Positions 17,470 through 27,714 of a stretch of 64,000 nt of DNA are shown here, in pieces. The notes beneath the pieces were generated by a model, which searched no databases, was not told where the DNA came from, and was given only the letters and a program-made list of their open reading frames with translations. Origin of the DNA: Magnetococcales bacterium (GTDB lineage Bacteria; Pseudomonadota; Magnetococcia; Magnetococcales; Magnetaquicoccaceae); the NCBI GenBank assembly GCA_015231755.1, contig JADGAZ010000009.1, forward strand, positions 1-64,000. Reading direction: 5' to 3'. Position 1 is the stretch's first letter. Every line of letters begins with the position of its first letter. A program made the position numbers and the translations under genes.

Positions 17470-18291
17470 ATGAAACGTGCATTATCTGGAAGGGGTGTTG
17501 CTGTTTTTTTGGTGTTTCTGGTGATCGGCATGGTTCGTCCGGGTTGGTCGGAAACCTTGAAAGTGGGGGGTACCGGTTCCTCCGCGCCGATTGTCACGCG
17601 ACTGTTCGACGCCTTCAGCAAACAGGCGCCCGGGGTGAGCCTGGATCAGGTGAGTCCGCCACTGGGTTCCGGCGGAGCCATGAAAGCCCTGGCGAAAGGC
17701 AGTCTCGATCTGGCTTTTTCCGGTCGTTCCCCAACCCCGGAAGAGCGGACACGGATTGGCAACTCTTTTGAACTGGCGGTGACTCCGTTTGTTTTTGTCT
17801 CGGCGGGAGGGCAGAAGAAAAATGGCTTCACCCTCGACGAACTGGCGACTGTCTTCGATGGCAGTCAGACAACCTGGGATGGGGGCGTGCCGATCCGTCT
17901 GGTGCTGCGGGCCAGCTTCGAGAGCGATACGCTGGTGATGAAGTCCATGTCTCCGGCCATGGCCAAGGCTGTCGATGTGGCCGGGAAGCGTCCGGGCATG
18001 GTGATTGGTCAAGACGATCTCGATACCCTGGCCTTGCTGAAACAGACCCCGGGTTCCTTTGGACCGACCACCCTGGCCCTGGTGGATGAGCGTCTGACCG
18101 TGTTTGCCATCCAGGGCGTGACGCCCTCTCTCGCCACGATTCAGGATGGCAGCTATGCATGGCGCAAAGTCCTCACGGTGGTCGTGCCGCCTCAGCCGAA
18201 ACCTGTGGTGACGCAATTCGTGGATTTCCTGCACAGCAAGGAGGCCAAAGCCGTGCTGCTGAGTCATCATTATCTGCCGCTCGATCCTTGA
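17470..18291 (+). CDS. PstS-like periplasmic substrate-binding protein
   Basis: A 273-aa protein with a signal peptide (residues 1-25, ending around GWS). The mature start [19 protein letters not shown] and the GSGGAMKAL and [10 protein letters not shown] segments are typical of the PstS/PBP-like fold that binds phosphate or other oxyanions. No ABC permease or ATPase gene follows. Instead a membrane hybrid kinase begins 8 bp after the stop, so this protein probably delivers a ligand signal to the kinase rather than feeding a transporter. I do not know the ligand. Confidence 0.8.
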   Translation: MKRALSGRGVAVFLVFLVIGMVRPGWSETLKVGGTGSSAPIVTRLFDAFSKQAPGVSLDQVSPPLGSGGAMKALAKGSLDLAFSGRSPTPEERTRIGNSFELAVTPFVFVSAGGQKKNGFTLDELATVFDGSQTTWDGGVPIRLVLRASFESDTLVMKSMSPAMAKAVDVAGKRPGMVIGQDDLDTLALLKQTPGSFGPTTLALVDERLTVFAIQGVTPSLATIQDGSYAWRKVLTVVVPPQPKPVVTQFVDFLHSKEAKAVLLSHHYLPLDP

Positions 18292-18299
18292 GCGTATCC

Positions 18300-21296
18300 A
18301 TGTCCCAGGTCTGTTTCTACCACTCCATCTCCCGCACCGTCACCAGACTGGCAGCCGGAATCGCCTTGTTGCTGGTGGTGCTGCCGGTTTTGCTGTACGG
18401 CAGTTTTGTGGTTTCCAGCATGGATCGCGCCTTGGAGGCCAGTCTTGTTTTTCAGACCAAGACCATCGAACAATACATTCAAAAACAGCCGGACAACTGG
18501 GAAAACAACGCAAGCAGAATACAAGCCATGTATGAGTCGTATGTCGAACCCAGTCAGTATTTTCGTCTGAACGACCGGGATGGGCAGATGGTGTTTTCCG
18601 GAGGTCCGGAATGGCGCTGGTATTTCCATGGTCACAGCAAATCGGTGCATGCCTTCGGCCATCCGGTGGGCGTTCTTGTGGTCGGGGTGTCGTTGTGGGA
18701 CGAGTTGGTGATCGGTGGGGTGGTATTGCTGGTCGGTTGTTTGATTGCCTGGGTCATTTTTGGTCCGGGGCGACGCATTCCCCTGGAGGCCCTGCGTTGC
18801 GCCGAAGAGGCGCTGGCGGCGTATCATGGGCATCTGGAGGAGATGGTGCGGGAGCGCACCGCGGAACTGGAAGTCGCCCTCGACCATGCACGCTCCTCCA
18901 ATCAGGCCAGGCTGGAATCCGATCAGGCCAATCTGGCCAAGAGCCGGTTTCTCGCCAATATGAGCCATGAGATCCGCACCCCCATGAACGGGGTGATGGG
19001 CATGATCGATCTGGCCTTGAACACGGACCTTTCGCATCGCACCCGGGATTTTCTGGTTCAGGCCAGAAGATCCGCCCGCAACCTGTTGCGGGTGATCAAT
19101 GATATTCTTGATTTCTCCAAGATCGAAGAAGGCAAAATGACCTTGGAATCCCTGGAATTTCATTTGTACGAATTGCTGGAAGAGGCCATCGATGCATGCA
19201 AGCAGGGCGCCGTCAACAAGGATATCGAATTGATCGTGGTGGCGCCATCCCATGCCATCGGTCTGTTGTTGGGTGATCCATTGCGTCTGCAACAGGTGTT
19301 GATCAACCTGATCAGCAACGCCATCAAATTCACCTCCCACGGAGAGATCACCATTCGCGCCGAACCCATCGGGTTGACGGCGGATGCGGCGCGGATCCAT
19401 TTTTCGGTTCAGGATTCCGGCATCGGCATCGCCCCGGAACAGCAGGTCAGACTGTTTCGCTCCTTTACCCAGGCGGATGACAGCATTACGCGCAAATTTG
19501 GCGGCAGCGGGTTGGGGTTGACCATTTGCAAACGTCTGGTGGAAATGATGGACGGTGAAATCTGGCTGGAAAGTGCCGTCGGTCAAGGTAGCACTTTTCA
19601 TTTCACCGTGCTTTTGGGGCACCGATCGGAGCCTTCCGCCTTGGTTTTGCCCCAGGATCTGAAAAATTTGCGGGCTTTGGTGGTGGACGACAATGCCACG
19701 GTACGCATGGTCTATACGGAAACCCTGCGCTCTTTCGGCCTCGTGGCCGAGGCGGTGGACGGTGGCGAGGCGGCGTTGCTGGCGTTACGTGCCGCGTTGG
19801 CCGGTGGGCGTTCCTATCACCTGATTTTCATGGATTGGAGCATGCCCGGCATGGATGGGATCGAGGCCATCCGGATCATCCGTGGTGATCCGCAGTTGAC
19901 CTGGACCGTGCAGGATTTGTCCGGGCATGAGCCGATTGTGCAAACGGATGACAACCCCATTAGCTTGCCAAAAATTGTTCTGACCACGGCCTTTGGTCAG
20001 GAAGCCGCCGAACAGGGAGCGGGAGAACTCCAGTTGGACGCCTGTTTGATCAAACCGGTGACCCCTTCCCATCTGTTTGACACCATTCTGGAACTGTTCG
20101 ACCGGAAAATGGTCCGTTCCCATGCCACCGCTTTGCCGATCATGGACCGGCAGCACATTATTCAGGCCCTGGGGGGTGCCCGGGTCTTGCTGGTCGAAGA
20201 CAACAGCATCAATCAGCAGGTGGCCCGGGAGATTCTCAGAAGTATCGGAATCGTGGTGGATATCGCCGAGAACGGCCTGGAAGCCGTGAGTCTGGTGATG
20301 ACCAGAACATACGATCTGGTGTTGATGGATGTCCAGATGCCCGAAATGGATGGCTATGCCGCGACACGCGCCATCCGCGCCGACTCCCGTTGGCAGGCTT
20401 TGCCCATTCTCGCCATGACCGCCCATGCGATGCAGGAAGATTATGATAAGAGTATGGAAGCGGGCATGAACGATCACATCACCAAGCCCATCGATCAGCA
20501 GCAGTTGATCCTGGCCTTGATGCAATGGATCAAACGCAAGCATAAACCGCTGCAACACGCATCGATCCCGGTACTCAACAGGCCGGAATTGACCGCGGCA
20601 CCCATGTCCCGGGATCCGGAGCCTGTGGTTTCCGGGATGCGGACCGTCTGTCTGCCGTCATCCCTGCCTGGAATCGGGGTCAATCAGGCCCTGGAGCGGC
20701 TGAATGGGAATCACAAGCTGTTGCGTTCCGTGCTGCTGGAATTTGAACGGGAGTTCTCCGACAGCGATCAGCGTATTGCGCAAGCGTTGCGGGAGGATGG
20801 TCCGGAGGAGATCCAGTCCGCCATGCGTCTGGCCCATACGGTCAAGGGCATCGCGGGCAATCTTTCCGCGGATGCGCTGTTTATGGCGGCCCAGGCGTTG
20901 GAACAGGGCCTTCGCGCCCATGAGCGTCACAACTGGGTGGGATTGACGCAGACGTTTCAGGTTGAGTTGCGTCAGGTGTTGTCTTCCATCGTCTTGCTGA
21001 AAGAGGCCTATTCCCAGGGATTGTCTCCGGAAGGGACGTCTTGTCTCGATCTCTGCCGGGATCCTGCGGTTGTTGTCCCTTTGTTGAAACAATTGGTGGT
21101 CCAGATCGATCATTACAATCTTTTGTCGCTGGATCTTTGTGCGCAATTGCAGACCCTGTTATCGGGAGGGGAATTGCAAGAGGTGGTGGATCAGATGGCG
21201 CAGAGTCTGGATCGATTTGACTTCGAGGAGGCATCGTCCTATCTTGGTCAGATCATTCAGGCACTTCATATCGATCTGGATTTTACCAATGGATAG
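18300..21296 (+). CDS. Membrane hybrid histidine kinase with two REC and one Hpt domain
   Basis: A 998-aa kinase. ATG 18300 is used. Two membrane helices (about 17-40 and 140-160) enclose a small periplasmic domain. A coiled coil follows, then HisKA with H223 in [12 protein letters not shown], HATPase_c ([17 protein letters not shown]), REC1 (LVVDDN...[10 protein letters not shown]), REC2 ([11 protein letters not shown]...[10 protein letters not shown]), and an Hpt domain with H846 in [10 protein letters not shown]. All phosphorelay residues are intact. It follows the PstS-like gene by 8 bp and overlaps the next kinase by 8 bp, giving a three-gene signalling operon. No DNA-binding output is encoded nearby. 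Confidence 0.93.
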   Translation: MSQVCFYHSISRTVTRLAAGIALLLVVLPVLLYGSFVVSSMDRALEASLVFQTKTIEQYIQKQPDNWENNASRIQAMYESYVEPSQYFRLNDRDGQMVFSGGPEWRWYFHGHSKSVHAFGHPVGVLVVGVSLWDELVIGGVVLLVGCLIAWVIFGPGRRIPLEALRCAEEALAAYHGHLEEMVRERTAELEVALDHARSSNQARLESDQANLAKSRFLANMSHEIRTPMNGVMGMIDLALNTDLSHRTRDFLVQARRSARNLLRVINDILDFSKIEEGKMTLESLEFHLYELLEEAIDACKQGAVNKDIELIVVAPSHAIGLLLGDPLRLQQVLINLISNAIKFTSHGEITIRAEPIGLTADAARIHFSVQDSGIGIAPEQQVRLFRSFTQADDSITRKFGGSGLGLTICKRLVEMMDGEIWLESAVGQGSTFHFTVLLGHRSEPSALVLPQDLKNLRALVVDDNATVRMVYTETLRSFGLVAEAVDGGEAALLALRAALAGGRSYHLIFMDWSMPGMDGIEAIRIIRGDPQLTWTVQDLSGHEPIVQTDDNPISLPKIVLTTAFGQEAAEQGAGELQLDACLIKPVTPSHLFDTILELFDRKMVRSHATALPIMDRQHIIQALGGARVLLVEDNSINQQVAREILRSIGIVVDIAENGLEAVSLVMTRTYDLVLMDVQMPEMDGYAATRAIRADSRWQALPILAMTAHAMQEDYDKSMEAGMNDHITKPIDQQQLILALMQWIKRKHKPLQHASIPVLNRPELTAAPMSRDPEPVVSGMRTVCLPSSLPGIGVNQALERLNGNHKLLRSVLLEFEREFSDSDQRIAQALREDGPEEIQSAMRLAHTVKGIAGNLSADALFMAAQALEQGLRAHERHNWVGLTQTFQVELRQVLSSIVLLKEAYSQGLSPEGTSCLDLCRDPAVVVPLLKQLVVQIDHYNLLSLDLCAQLQTLLSGGELQEVVDQMAQSLDRFDFEEASSYLGQIIQALHIDLDFTNG

Positions 21297-24057
21297 TAAT
21301 CGCAAGCAGACCGTTTTGATTGTTGATGATGTGCCTGCCAACATCAAGATCGTCATGGGAATTCTGGAAGACTATTATGAATTGATGGCCGCCAACAACG
21401 GTGCGACGGCGTTGAAGATCGCCAGAAGCAGACGCACCGACCTGATCTTGTTGGATGTGGTCATGCCGGGAATGAACGGCTACGAGGTTTGCCAGGAACT
21501 CAAGGAGGATGCGAAAACCCGAGAGATTCCGATCATCTTTTTGACCGCCAAAGACAGTGCGGGAGAGGAGAGCTTTGGATTTTCCCTGGGGGCGATCGAC
21601 TATATCACCAAACCCTTCAAGCCTTCGGTTGTGCTGGCCCGGGTTCGCGCTCATCTGGAATTTGAAAAAAACCGGATGGAGTTGCTGGAACGGGATGCCA
21701 ATCTTCAGGCCATTCTCGACTACGCCTCCGACGGGATCGTGTCCGTGGATTTGCAGGGCCGCATCGTGGCCAGTAACGAGTCGGCCAAGAAGTTGCTGGG
21801 CTATTCCCATGCCCAACTGGATGGCATGCCCATCGAGTCGGTGATCGTCGATCCGGAGATGCAGACCTTTTGGCAGGAGGCGATTGCCCGTTCCTTTCAC
21901 ACGGGCAACGATGCGCGCACCATGCAGCGGCGTATTTCCTGTGTGGGCCACTGTGCGGATGGTCGGATCATCGATCTGGAATTGGCGATGACCATCGGTC
22001 AATGGAAAGGAGAGGTGCAACTGACCATCTTCTTCCGTGATGTGACCTCGGAAAAAGCCCTGCTTCACTCGCTCAAGGATACGTTGCAGGCTGCGGAATC
22101 CGCCAATCGGGCCAAAAGCAGTTTTCTGGCCAATGTGAGTCATGAGATTCGCAGTCCCATGAATGCCATCATTGGCATGACCGATCTGATGATCCATTCA
22201 TCGGTTTCACGGGAAGAGAGCGATAATTATCATCAGATCATTCTGAATGCCTCCCTTTCTTTGTTGCAACTGGTCAATGACTTGTTGGATCTTTCCAAGA
22301 TCGAGGCGGGACAGTATACCATCGAGCACATTCCTTTTGATTTGTGCGGACAGGTGGAGAGTGCCTGCGAGACTTTGGCGTTCAAGGCCCACCAGAAGGG
22401 GTTGGAGTTGATTGGCCATGTGCCGCTGGAGTTGCCGGAAACCTTGATGGGAGATCCCTTGCGGGTGCATCAGGTGCTGACCAACCTGATCAACAATGCC
22501 ATCAAGTTTACCGATCAAGGGTCGGTGGTGGTTGAGGTGGAACAGATCCCGGTCACCGAGGCTTCCGACCCGAGCGGGGTGAGTCTGCATTTTTCCGTGA
22601 TCGATACCGGCATCGGCATTCCCGCAGACAAGTTCGGTATGGTGTTTGAGAAATTCACGCAGGCCGACGAGTCCACCACCAGAAAATATGGGGGTACGGG
22701 TTTGGGGTTGTCCCTGTGCAAGCATTTGGTCTTGTTGATGGGCGGGGAGATCTGGGTGGAAAGCGTGGTGGAACAGGGCAGTGCTTTTCATTTCACGCTT
22801 CCTTTTCAGACGGCTTTGGAACAGCGCACGCATCGGCAGGCCTGTCTGGAGCAGCGGGGAAGATCATCCGGATCGGAGCCGCTTACCATTTCCGGGGTGC
22901 GGGTGTTGCTGGGGATCGGACATCCCATACTCGGTCGGGTGGTTCAGGAGATCCTGAAGGATTTTGGGGCCACGGTGACGGTGATTCCTGATCTGGCCGG
23001 GGTGCAGAGCCGGTTGAAGGAACTGCCGGGGCAGCCGTCGCCTTTTGACATCATTGTGTTGGATGAACCGTTGCTGTGGCAGGATGTGGCGCAGCCGGAG
23101 TGGCTGGAAGAGCGGCTTGGGCATTATGGCCGGATTCTGGTGTTGTTGCCCACGACCTTGAGTTCCAATAAACTGGAACGGATTCCGTGGCTGAAACATC
23201 CCCTGACCCTCAAAAAGCCGTTGCGCTGTTATGCGCTGAGAAAAAGCATCCTCCAGGTGTTGGGGCACCTCCCCATGGAGCAGACGACAGGAGAGATTCC
23301 GCAAGGTCAGCGTTCCTCTGGTTTCATCGCGTTGCAGATTTTGCTGGTCGAGGATTTGGTGCCCAATCAGGTGTTGGCCACCGTCATTTTGCAGCAGGCG
23401 GGTCACCTGGTGACGATCGCCAATCATGGTCAGGAGGCTCTGGATCTGCTGATGGCCCGGCAAACCGCCTTCGATCTGGTACTCATGGACTTGCAGATGC
23501 CGATCCTGAACGGTTTTGATACCACGGAACGGATTCGTCACGCGACTTCAGATCAAATCATCAATCCCGACATTCCCATCATCGCCATCACCGCCAATGC
23601 GCTCCAGACCGAGGAGCAAAAGTGCAAGAATCTGAATATGAACGGGTTTATCCGCAAGCCCTATCGTGCCCATGAACTGCTGAAGGCCATTGAACCGTTT
23701 TTGAAATTCCGATCCGGTCCGCTGGTCCACAAGGAGATCGTACTGCAACCGGTGGAGGTGGATTCCTCGACTTTGGCAGAATATCGGGCTGAATTTTTGA
23801 AACGGGGTCCGGGTTTGATGTCCGAGCTGCGTCGGGCGGTGCAGAATGGTCATGAGCGGCAGACCGTGAAATCCCTGTTGGATCTGCGTACCGCCGCCGA
23901 GATGGTCGGTTCGTCCCGTCTGGCCACCCAGGCCCTGCGACTCAAAGGGAGTGCGGAACTGGGTGACTGGGATGAGGTGTACGCCAAACTCGAAATCCTG
24001 GAAATCTTTTTTCAGCAGACCGAACAATTGGTGCGGGCAGCGTTGTCACCGCCGTGA
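21289..24057 (+). CDS. Soluble hybrid histidine kinase: REC-PAS-HisKA-HATPase-REC-REC
   Basis: A 922-aa cytoplasmic kinase starting at ATG 21289 inside the end of the upstream kinase gene. The order is: N-terminal REC ([22 protein letters not shown]); PAS (residues about 145-260); HisKA with H285 in [12 protein letters not shown]; HATPase_c ([17 protein letters not shown]); a degenerate REC-like domain ([11 protein letters not shown]) lacking the acidic pair; an intact REC ([21 protein letters not shown]); and a C-terminal Hpt-like domain in which AHxLKG is replaced by LLDLRT. The N-terminal REC could accept phosphate from the Hpt domain of the upstream kinase. It converges with the DUF3050 gene, with 19 bp between the stops. 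Confidence 0.92.
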   Translation: MDSNRKQTVLIVDDVPANIKIVMGILEDYYELMAANNGATALKIARSRRTDLILLDVVMPGMNGYEVCQELKEDAKTREIPIIFLTAKDSAGEESFGFSLGAIDYITKPFKPSVVLARVRAHLEFEKNRMELLERDANLQAILDYASDGIVSVDLQGRIVASNESAKKLLGYSHAQLDGMPIESVIVDPEMQTFWQEAIARSFHTGNDARTMQRRISCVGHCADGRIIDLELAMTIGQWKGEVQLTIFFRDVTSEKALLHSLKDTLQAAESANRAKSSFLANVSHEIRSPMNAIIGMTDLMIHSSVSREESDNYHQIILNASLSLLQLVNDLLDLSKIEAGQYTIEHIPFDLCGQVESACETLAFKAHQKGLELIGHVPLELPETLMGDPLRVHQVLTNLINNAIKFTDQGSVVVEVEQIPVTEASDPSGVSLHFSVIDTGIGIPADKFGMVFEKFTQADESTTRKYGGTGLGLSLCKHLVLLMGGEIWVESVVEQGSAFHFTLPFQTALEQRTHRQACLEQRGRSSGSEPLTISGVRVLLGIGHPILGRVVQEILKDFGATVTVIPDLAGVQSRLKELPGQPSPFDIIVLDEPLLWQDVAQPEWLEERLGHYGRILVLLPTTLSSNKLERIPWLKHPLTLKKPLRCYALRKSILQVLGHLPMEQTTGEIPQGQRSSGFIALQILLVEDLVPNQVLATVILQQAGHLVTIANHGQEALDLLMARQTAFDLVLMDLQMPILNGFDTTERIRHATSDQIINPDIPIIAITANALQTEEQKCKNLNMNGFIRKPYRAHELLKAIEPFLKFRSGPLVHKEIVLQPVEVDSSTLAEYRAEFLKRGPGLMSELRRAVQNGHERQTVKSLLDLRTAAEMVGSSRLATQALRLKGSAELGDWDEVYAKLEILEIFFQQTEQLVRAALSPP

Positions 24058-24076
24058 TGGTGGTTCAATCCGGGCG

Positions 24077-24874
24077 TCACACCGGCGGAACACGCCGCCG
24101 CAACAAGGCCTGATGCACTCCGTCCCAGAAATGGATCCGGGCCGTCATGGCGCGACGGGCGGCCTCTTCGGCGGCGGCAATGTGCGTCGGATCGTTGGCG
24201 CACAGGAGGTGCAGCATTTTCAGGGAGAGGGGACCATGATGGTCTTCGTCCAGGTGGATATGGCGCTCCAGATAATAATGGAAGACCGGAGCCTGTGATG
24301 AATCGATGGCCATTTGGCGCAACAAGGCTCTGAACATGGGAGGAATGATGTGCTCCCGACCCAGGGCAAAGGCGGCGGCCACCACATGGGGCTGATCCGA
24401 GGCGAGGAAGGAGAAGGTCTCCTCCATGAAATGCCGGGATGCGGCGGGAATGGTCTCTTGGTGCTGGTGCAGGGCGTTCCGGAACCCTTGAGCCGCTGCG
24501 GTTTGCGCAAAGTCCAGCGCGCCTTTCGGCGAGGCGCCGATTTCCGCCATGGCTTGAGCATACAGCTCAAAATGGCTGGCATAGGTGGGTTCTCCGGATG
24601 GAGTCGGCAGACCAAGATCCGATTCCTCTTCCAATACGATGTCGTTGATGAAGCGTCGAATCGTTGGATGGCCCACCGGTGCCCAGGGCAGAGTGGTGGG
24701 AGCGAGACGGTTTTGCAGATATTTCAGCAGTGTCATGAAATCCCACACGGAAAAGACATGATGGGACATGAACAGCCGCAAGTCGTCCAGGGAGTGGACC
24801 GCGCCATAGACCGGGTGCGCGTCCAGTTGTGCGCGCAAGGGGTGCAAACTTTCCAGGGAAACGGTCAGGGACAT
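24077..24874 (-). CDS. DUF3050-family protein (heme-oxygenase-like fold)
   Basis: A 265-aa protein. The start at 24874 has AGGAG 5 nt upstream; a TTG start at 24913 would add 13 residues. The opening PLRAQLDAHPVYGAVHSLDD and the segments SHHVFSVWDFMTLLKYLQ and HIHLDEDHHGPLS are typical of DUF3050 proteins. Those are predicted to fold like heme oxygenases and diiron oxidases. Many conserved His/Glu (H50, H51, EEES, HLDEDHH) could bind iron. No biochemical function is established for the family, and the flanking kinases give no clue. Confidence 0.8.
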   Translation of the reverse strand: MSLTVSLESLHPLRAQLDAHPVYGAVHSLDDLRLFMSHHVFSVWDFMTLLKYLQNRLAPTTLPWAPVGHPTIRRFINDIVLEEESDLGLPTPSGEPTYASHFELYAQAMAEIGASPKGALDFAQTAAAQGFRNALHQHQETIPAASRHFMEETFSFLASDQPHVVAAAFALGREHIIPPMFRALLRQMAIDSSQAPVFHYYLERHIHLDEDHHGPLSLKMLHLLCANDPTHIAAAEEAARRAMTARIHFWDGVHQALLRRRVPPV

Positions 24875-25197
24875 GGCAGCTCCTGTCTCGGGATGGATCA
24901 TCCCCCGATTCAAATCAAGAGGTTGCGGAATGGGGGGCGGTGATGCGCCATCCGAAAAAATAACGGACGCACATTAACCTCCCTGTGGCCATTTGTCAAA
25001 GTTTCAAGGCGGCACGATCAAGTCCGTTGGATCGGGTATCGGGAGTGTTTTTTTGAAGAGGGCAGGCGGTATGAAAATTCGGCAGTTTTTTTGGTATCAG
25101 GATGGCGGTCTGAGGCGATTGGTCCCTGGATGGCCATAAAAGGGCGCCGACAAGAGGTGTCAGGGGGCGTGTGATACTCGGAGGCAAGATTTGTATA

Positions 25198-25255
25198 AAG
25201 ATGTGCGTGGAACGCGGCCCGGAAAGGCTTTCCGATGGCGGCCCACGCACATCTT
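25198..25255. repeat. Long perfect hairpin with nested stem
   Basis: AAGATGTGCGTGG (25198-25210) pairs with CCACGCACATCTT (25243-25255), 13 bp without mismatch. Inside it CGGAAAG-G-CTTTCCG (25220-25234) forms a second hairpin. It lies 35 bp beyond the stop of the small secreted protein gene on the minus strand but lacks a clear T-run, so it may be a terminator, an mRNA-stabilising 3' structure, a REP-like element or a small RNA. The rest of the gap 24875-25289 shows nothing recognisable. Confidence 0.5.
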
Positions 25256-25289
25256 GAGAGGCTAGGAGGCTTTCAGGCCGGGATGGACA

Positions 25290-25604
25290 TCAATCACCCC
25301 AGTTGGAATACTTGCTGCAAATCTTGTCCAGTCTTTTGCCGGCATCGGTTTCGGAGAATTTGGCCAGATGACCTTTGAAATTGTCCGGGGTTTCGTTCCA
25401 CATGCAGGTACAAAAGGCTTCGGCTTTCGATTGGCCGGCAATGGGGCTGAGTTCTCCACCGCCTTCCCATCTGGTCATGGAATATTCTTTGCACTGTCTG
25501 AACTGGGGATCGTCACCGGGAACGGTGTTGTATTCGTCGGCGGCTTGCAGCGATCCGCTCAACAGCAGGGCTGCTCCAAACAGAGCCATTTTAAGCATTT
25601 TCAT
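25290..25604 (-). CDS. Small secreted Cys-containing protein, unknown
   Basis: A 104-aa protein with an N-terminal signal peptide (MKMLKMALFGAALLLSGSLQ then AADE), leaving a mature domain of about 82 residues. The mature part has four Cys (FRQCKEY, AFCTCMW, KICSKYS), which could form two disulfides or bind metal, and a polar helical C-terminus. AGGATAT precedes the start on the minus strand. I do not recognise the family. It is a single-gene unit with a stable hairpin just after its stop. Confidence 0.7.
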   Translation of the reverse strand: MKMLKMALFGAALLLSGSLQAADEYNTVPGDDPQFRQCKEYSMTRWEGGGELSPIAGQSKAEAFCTCMWNETPDNFKGHLAKFSETDAGKRLDKICSKYSNWGD

Positions 25605-25996
25605 GATCGTATATCCTTGTTTGATTGGTAACCGGTTGTTTGGTTGAAGGGGAAGAGTGGATTTTTTTCGGATTTTCAGAGAAAAAAACTATGCAACAAA
25701 AAAAAGTGCGTATTGATGATGGGGTGTTGTCAAAAGAATCACGGGATCAAGCTGAATTGATCCTGAAATGTAACCGCTTTGATTGGCCTTGTCAAGAGGT
25801 GAGCTGATTTGTCATGGTGTTTATCCAGGGCACGTGTTCGTATTGGGGGTGGTGTGACGAGCGTTGACCGGCTGTCCTGCAAAACATGAAGATGAATTGC
25901 GTGAGAGGGGAAGGATCGGGACGAGTGACCGGGGGTGTGATGAAGAGGCGCCTCGGAAGGTTGTGTTGGAAAGAGAAATGAATCAAGGAGATTGAT
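25605..25996. other. Non-coding region, nothing recognised
   Basis: This 392-bp stretch between divergent genes is more AT-rich than its surroundings. It contains only short unlikely ORFs and must hold the promoters of the small secreted protein and of arsC. No repeat, RNA or operator was recognised. Confidence 0.4.
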
Positions 25997-26359
25997 ATGC
26001 AAAACGAGAATGTGGTCATCTGGCACAATCCGCACTGTTCCAAGTCGCGTCAGGCTCTGAAACTGTTGGAAGACCATGGCGTCTCTCCCCGGGTTGTGCG
26101 TTATTTGGATGCGCCACCGGACGCTCAGGAATTGGGACGGGTATTGACCGCGTTGGGTTTGGAGCCGCGTCAATTGATGCGCACCAACGAGGTGATTTAC
26201 AAGGACCTGGGTCTGGCGGAAGCCACGCTGGACCGGTCGCAACTGATTGCCGCCATGGTGGCCAATCCGCGTTTGATCGAACGTCCGGTGGTGCTGGTGG
26301 GAAATCGCGCTGTGGTGGGCAGGCCGCCGGAGAAGGTGGTGGATCTGTTGGAATCATGA
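25997..26359 (+). CDS. arsC: Arsenate reductase (glutaredoxin type) family protein
   Basis: A 120-aa thioredoxin-fold protein with the catalytic HNPHCSKSRQAL motif near residues 10-21; the Cys is the arsenate-attacking residue. The typical ArsC middle (RTNEVIYKDLGLAE) and the C-terminal signature (LIERPVVLVGNRAVVGRPPE) with its Arg residues follow. This matches glutaredoxin-dependent ArsC rather than Spx. No arsR, arsB or acr3 is adjacent, so a housekeeping or stand-alone resistance role is likely. A GGAG precedes the start. Confidence 0.9.
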   Translation: MQNENVVIWHNPHCSKSRQALKLLEDHGVSPRVVRYLDAPPDAQELGRVLTALGLEPRQLMRTNEVIYKDLGLAEATLDRSQLIAAMVANPRLIERPVVLVGNRAVVGRPPEKVVDLLES

Positions 26360-26390
26360 GGGGAAGCGTCACGTTTGAGCAGGAGTGTGC

Positions 26391-26843
26391 ATGGATATCT
26401 ATGTGGATGCGGACGCCTGCCCGGTGAAGGGTGAGGTGATGCGGGTGGCCGAACGCCATGGGTTGATGGTCCACATGGTCAGCAACCAATGGATGCGCCT
26501 GCCGTCGAGTCCAATGTTGCGGGTTGAGGTGGTTTCGGGGGGCTTGGACAAGGCGGATGACTGGATTGCCGAACGGATTGGCCAGGGGGATGTGGCCATC
26601 ACGGCAGATATTCCCCTGGCTGCCCGCTGTCTGGCCAAAGGGGCGCGGGTGCTTGGACCCACGGGCAAACCTTTTGATGACGACGGTATCGGCATGGCTT
26701 TGGCCATGCGTGATCTCAACGCTCAATTGCGGGATGCGGGAGAAATCCGGGGAGGCGGGCCACCCTTCGGCCCCAAGGACCGGTCACGGTTTTTGCAGGC
26801 TTTGGAAGAGGCGATTCAGGCCATCAAGCGCATGACGCGGTGA
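26391..26843 (+). CDS. YaiI/YqxD family protein (DUF188)
   Basis: A 150-aa member of the conserved YaiI/YqxD family, which has a PIN-like/NYN-related fold. ATG 26391 has AGGAG 5 nt upstream. The opening IYVDADACPVKGEV, the middle GGLDKADDWIAERI with DVAITADIPLAARCL, and the end GGPPFGPKDRSRFLQALE are diagnostic. Several Asp could form a metal site, but no activity has been established for the family. It follows arsC by 31 bp and ends at a terminator. Confidence 0.92.
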   Translation: MDIYVDADACPVKGEVMRVAERHGLMVHMVSNQWMRLPSSPMLRVEVVSGGLDKADDWIAERIGQGDVAITADIPLAARCLAKGARVLGPTGKPFDDDGIGMALAMRDLNAQLRDAGEIRGGGPPFGPKDRSRFLQALEEAIQAIKRMTR

Positions 26844-26875
26844 AAAAGGGGGGGTATCTTCGGCCTGGATGCATA

Positions 26876-26908
26876 AAAAAAGCCCACGCATGATATCGTG
26901 GGCTTTTT
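26876..26908. terminator. Bidirectional rho-independent terminator
   Basis: AGCCCACG (26881-26888) pairs with CGTGGGCT (26897-26904), flanked by an A-run before and a T-run after. It can serve the YaiI gene on the + strand and the tRNA-Glu transcript on the minus strand. Confidence 0.85.
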
Positions 26909-26957
26909 CATCTTCCTGGTACGAAATTTTTGATGATTTTGATGATATTTTAAAAAA

Positions 26958-27033
26958 TGGCGTCCCGTACGGGAATCGAACCCGTGTTGCCGGCGTGAAA
27001 GGCCGATGTCCTAGGCCACTAGACGAACAGGAC
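26958..27033 (-). tRNA. tRNA-Glu (TTC anticodon)
   Basis: The minus strand reads as a complete 76-nt cloverleaf with encoded CCA. The acceptor stem GTCCTGT pairs with ACGGGAC, allowing one G-U. The anticodon loop is CTTTCAC with anticodon TTC and the T-arm contains GGTTCGATTCC. It resembles bacterial tRNA-Glu closely. Confidence 0.95.
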
Positions 27034-27390
27034 TTGGTGTTACTTGGTGTTGCCAATACTTTGTGTTGCAAACTCTTGGGGCTAGTCGAGTGGGAGACGG
27101 TGTTTTGTCGATTTCCCTGGGGCCGTGTGTTGCCTTGTTCCTCGATTGCTTCAATCCGGATCTTATAACCGAATTGCCGTATCCATTGCAACCCTTTTTT
27201 GTGACCGGATTGCATTTTTTTCAGCAGGGCTTTTCTTGACCGGCATCGGGGAGAAAAAGGAACGATTCTTTCGGGGCGGAGCGAATTACACTTGACTTCG
27301 TGTCCCACTGGTTTAAAATCCATCCGCTATGGTGTCTTCCCCTCTTGATGAAAACGTCCTTGGCGCTTTGGCTCCGGGACTGGTCAGCAT
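27034..27390. other. Spacer between divergent tRNA-Glu and tRNA-His
   Basis: A non-coding stretch of 357 bp. Its only recognisable element is the sigma-70-like promoter for tRNA-His at 27292-27319. No convincing promoter for tRNA-Glu was found. Confidence 0.5.
27292..27319 (+). promoter_or_regulatory. Sigma-70-type promoter for tRNA-His
   Basis: TTGACT (27292-27297) and TAAAAT (27314-27319) are separated by 16 bp, close to the sigma-70 consensus. Transcription would begin near 27326, about 65 nt upstream of the tRNA. Confidence 0.55.
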
Positions 27391-27467
27391 GGCGGATGTA
27401 GCTCAGTTGGTAGAGCCCCGGATTGTGATTCCGGTTGTCGTGGGTTCGAGTCCCATCGTTCGCCCCA
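27391..27467 (+). tRNA. tRNA-His (GTG anticodon)
   Basis: A 77-nt cloverleaf including the extra G(-1), which pairs with C73, and an encoded CCA. The anticodon stem-loop CCGGATTGTGATTCCGG gives GTG. The D-arm (GCTCAGTTGGTAGAGC) and T-arm (GTGGGTTCGAGTCCCAT) are standard. Confidence 0.95.
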
Positions 27468-27666
27468 AATTCCTTGAAGCACGCCAAGCACCCCAGGTTC
27501 AAATTGGTCGGTTCGTCAATTCCCTTTTGTGTGTCCCCATTGCTGTTTTTGAGGCTCACCTGCGAAAGTGGGGGATTGGCCGGATACGGCAAAGAACCAC
27601 ACTCGTTGTTGCTCGGATCGGGTTGACGTCACCACGCAAAATGATCCTCCGGTCCATTGGTGACAT

Positions 27667-27714
27667 ACCGATTGGTGAAATGCCCGATTGGTGAAATGCC
27701 CGATTGGTGAAATG
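27667..27714 (+). repeat. Three tandem 16-bp copies of the tRNA-Leu 5' end
   Basis: ACCGATTGGTGAAATG (27667-27682) is followed by two exact copies of CCCGATTGGTGAAATG (27683-27698 and 27699-27714). The last copy is the acceptor and D-arm start of the tRNA-Leu gene. The second copy, with its preceding G at 27682, repeats the whole 5' acceptor strand GCCCGAT. Confidence 0.9.
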
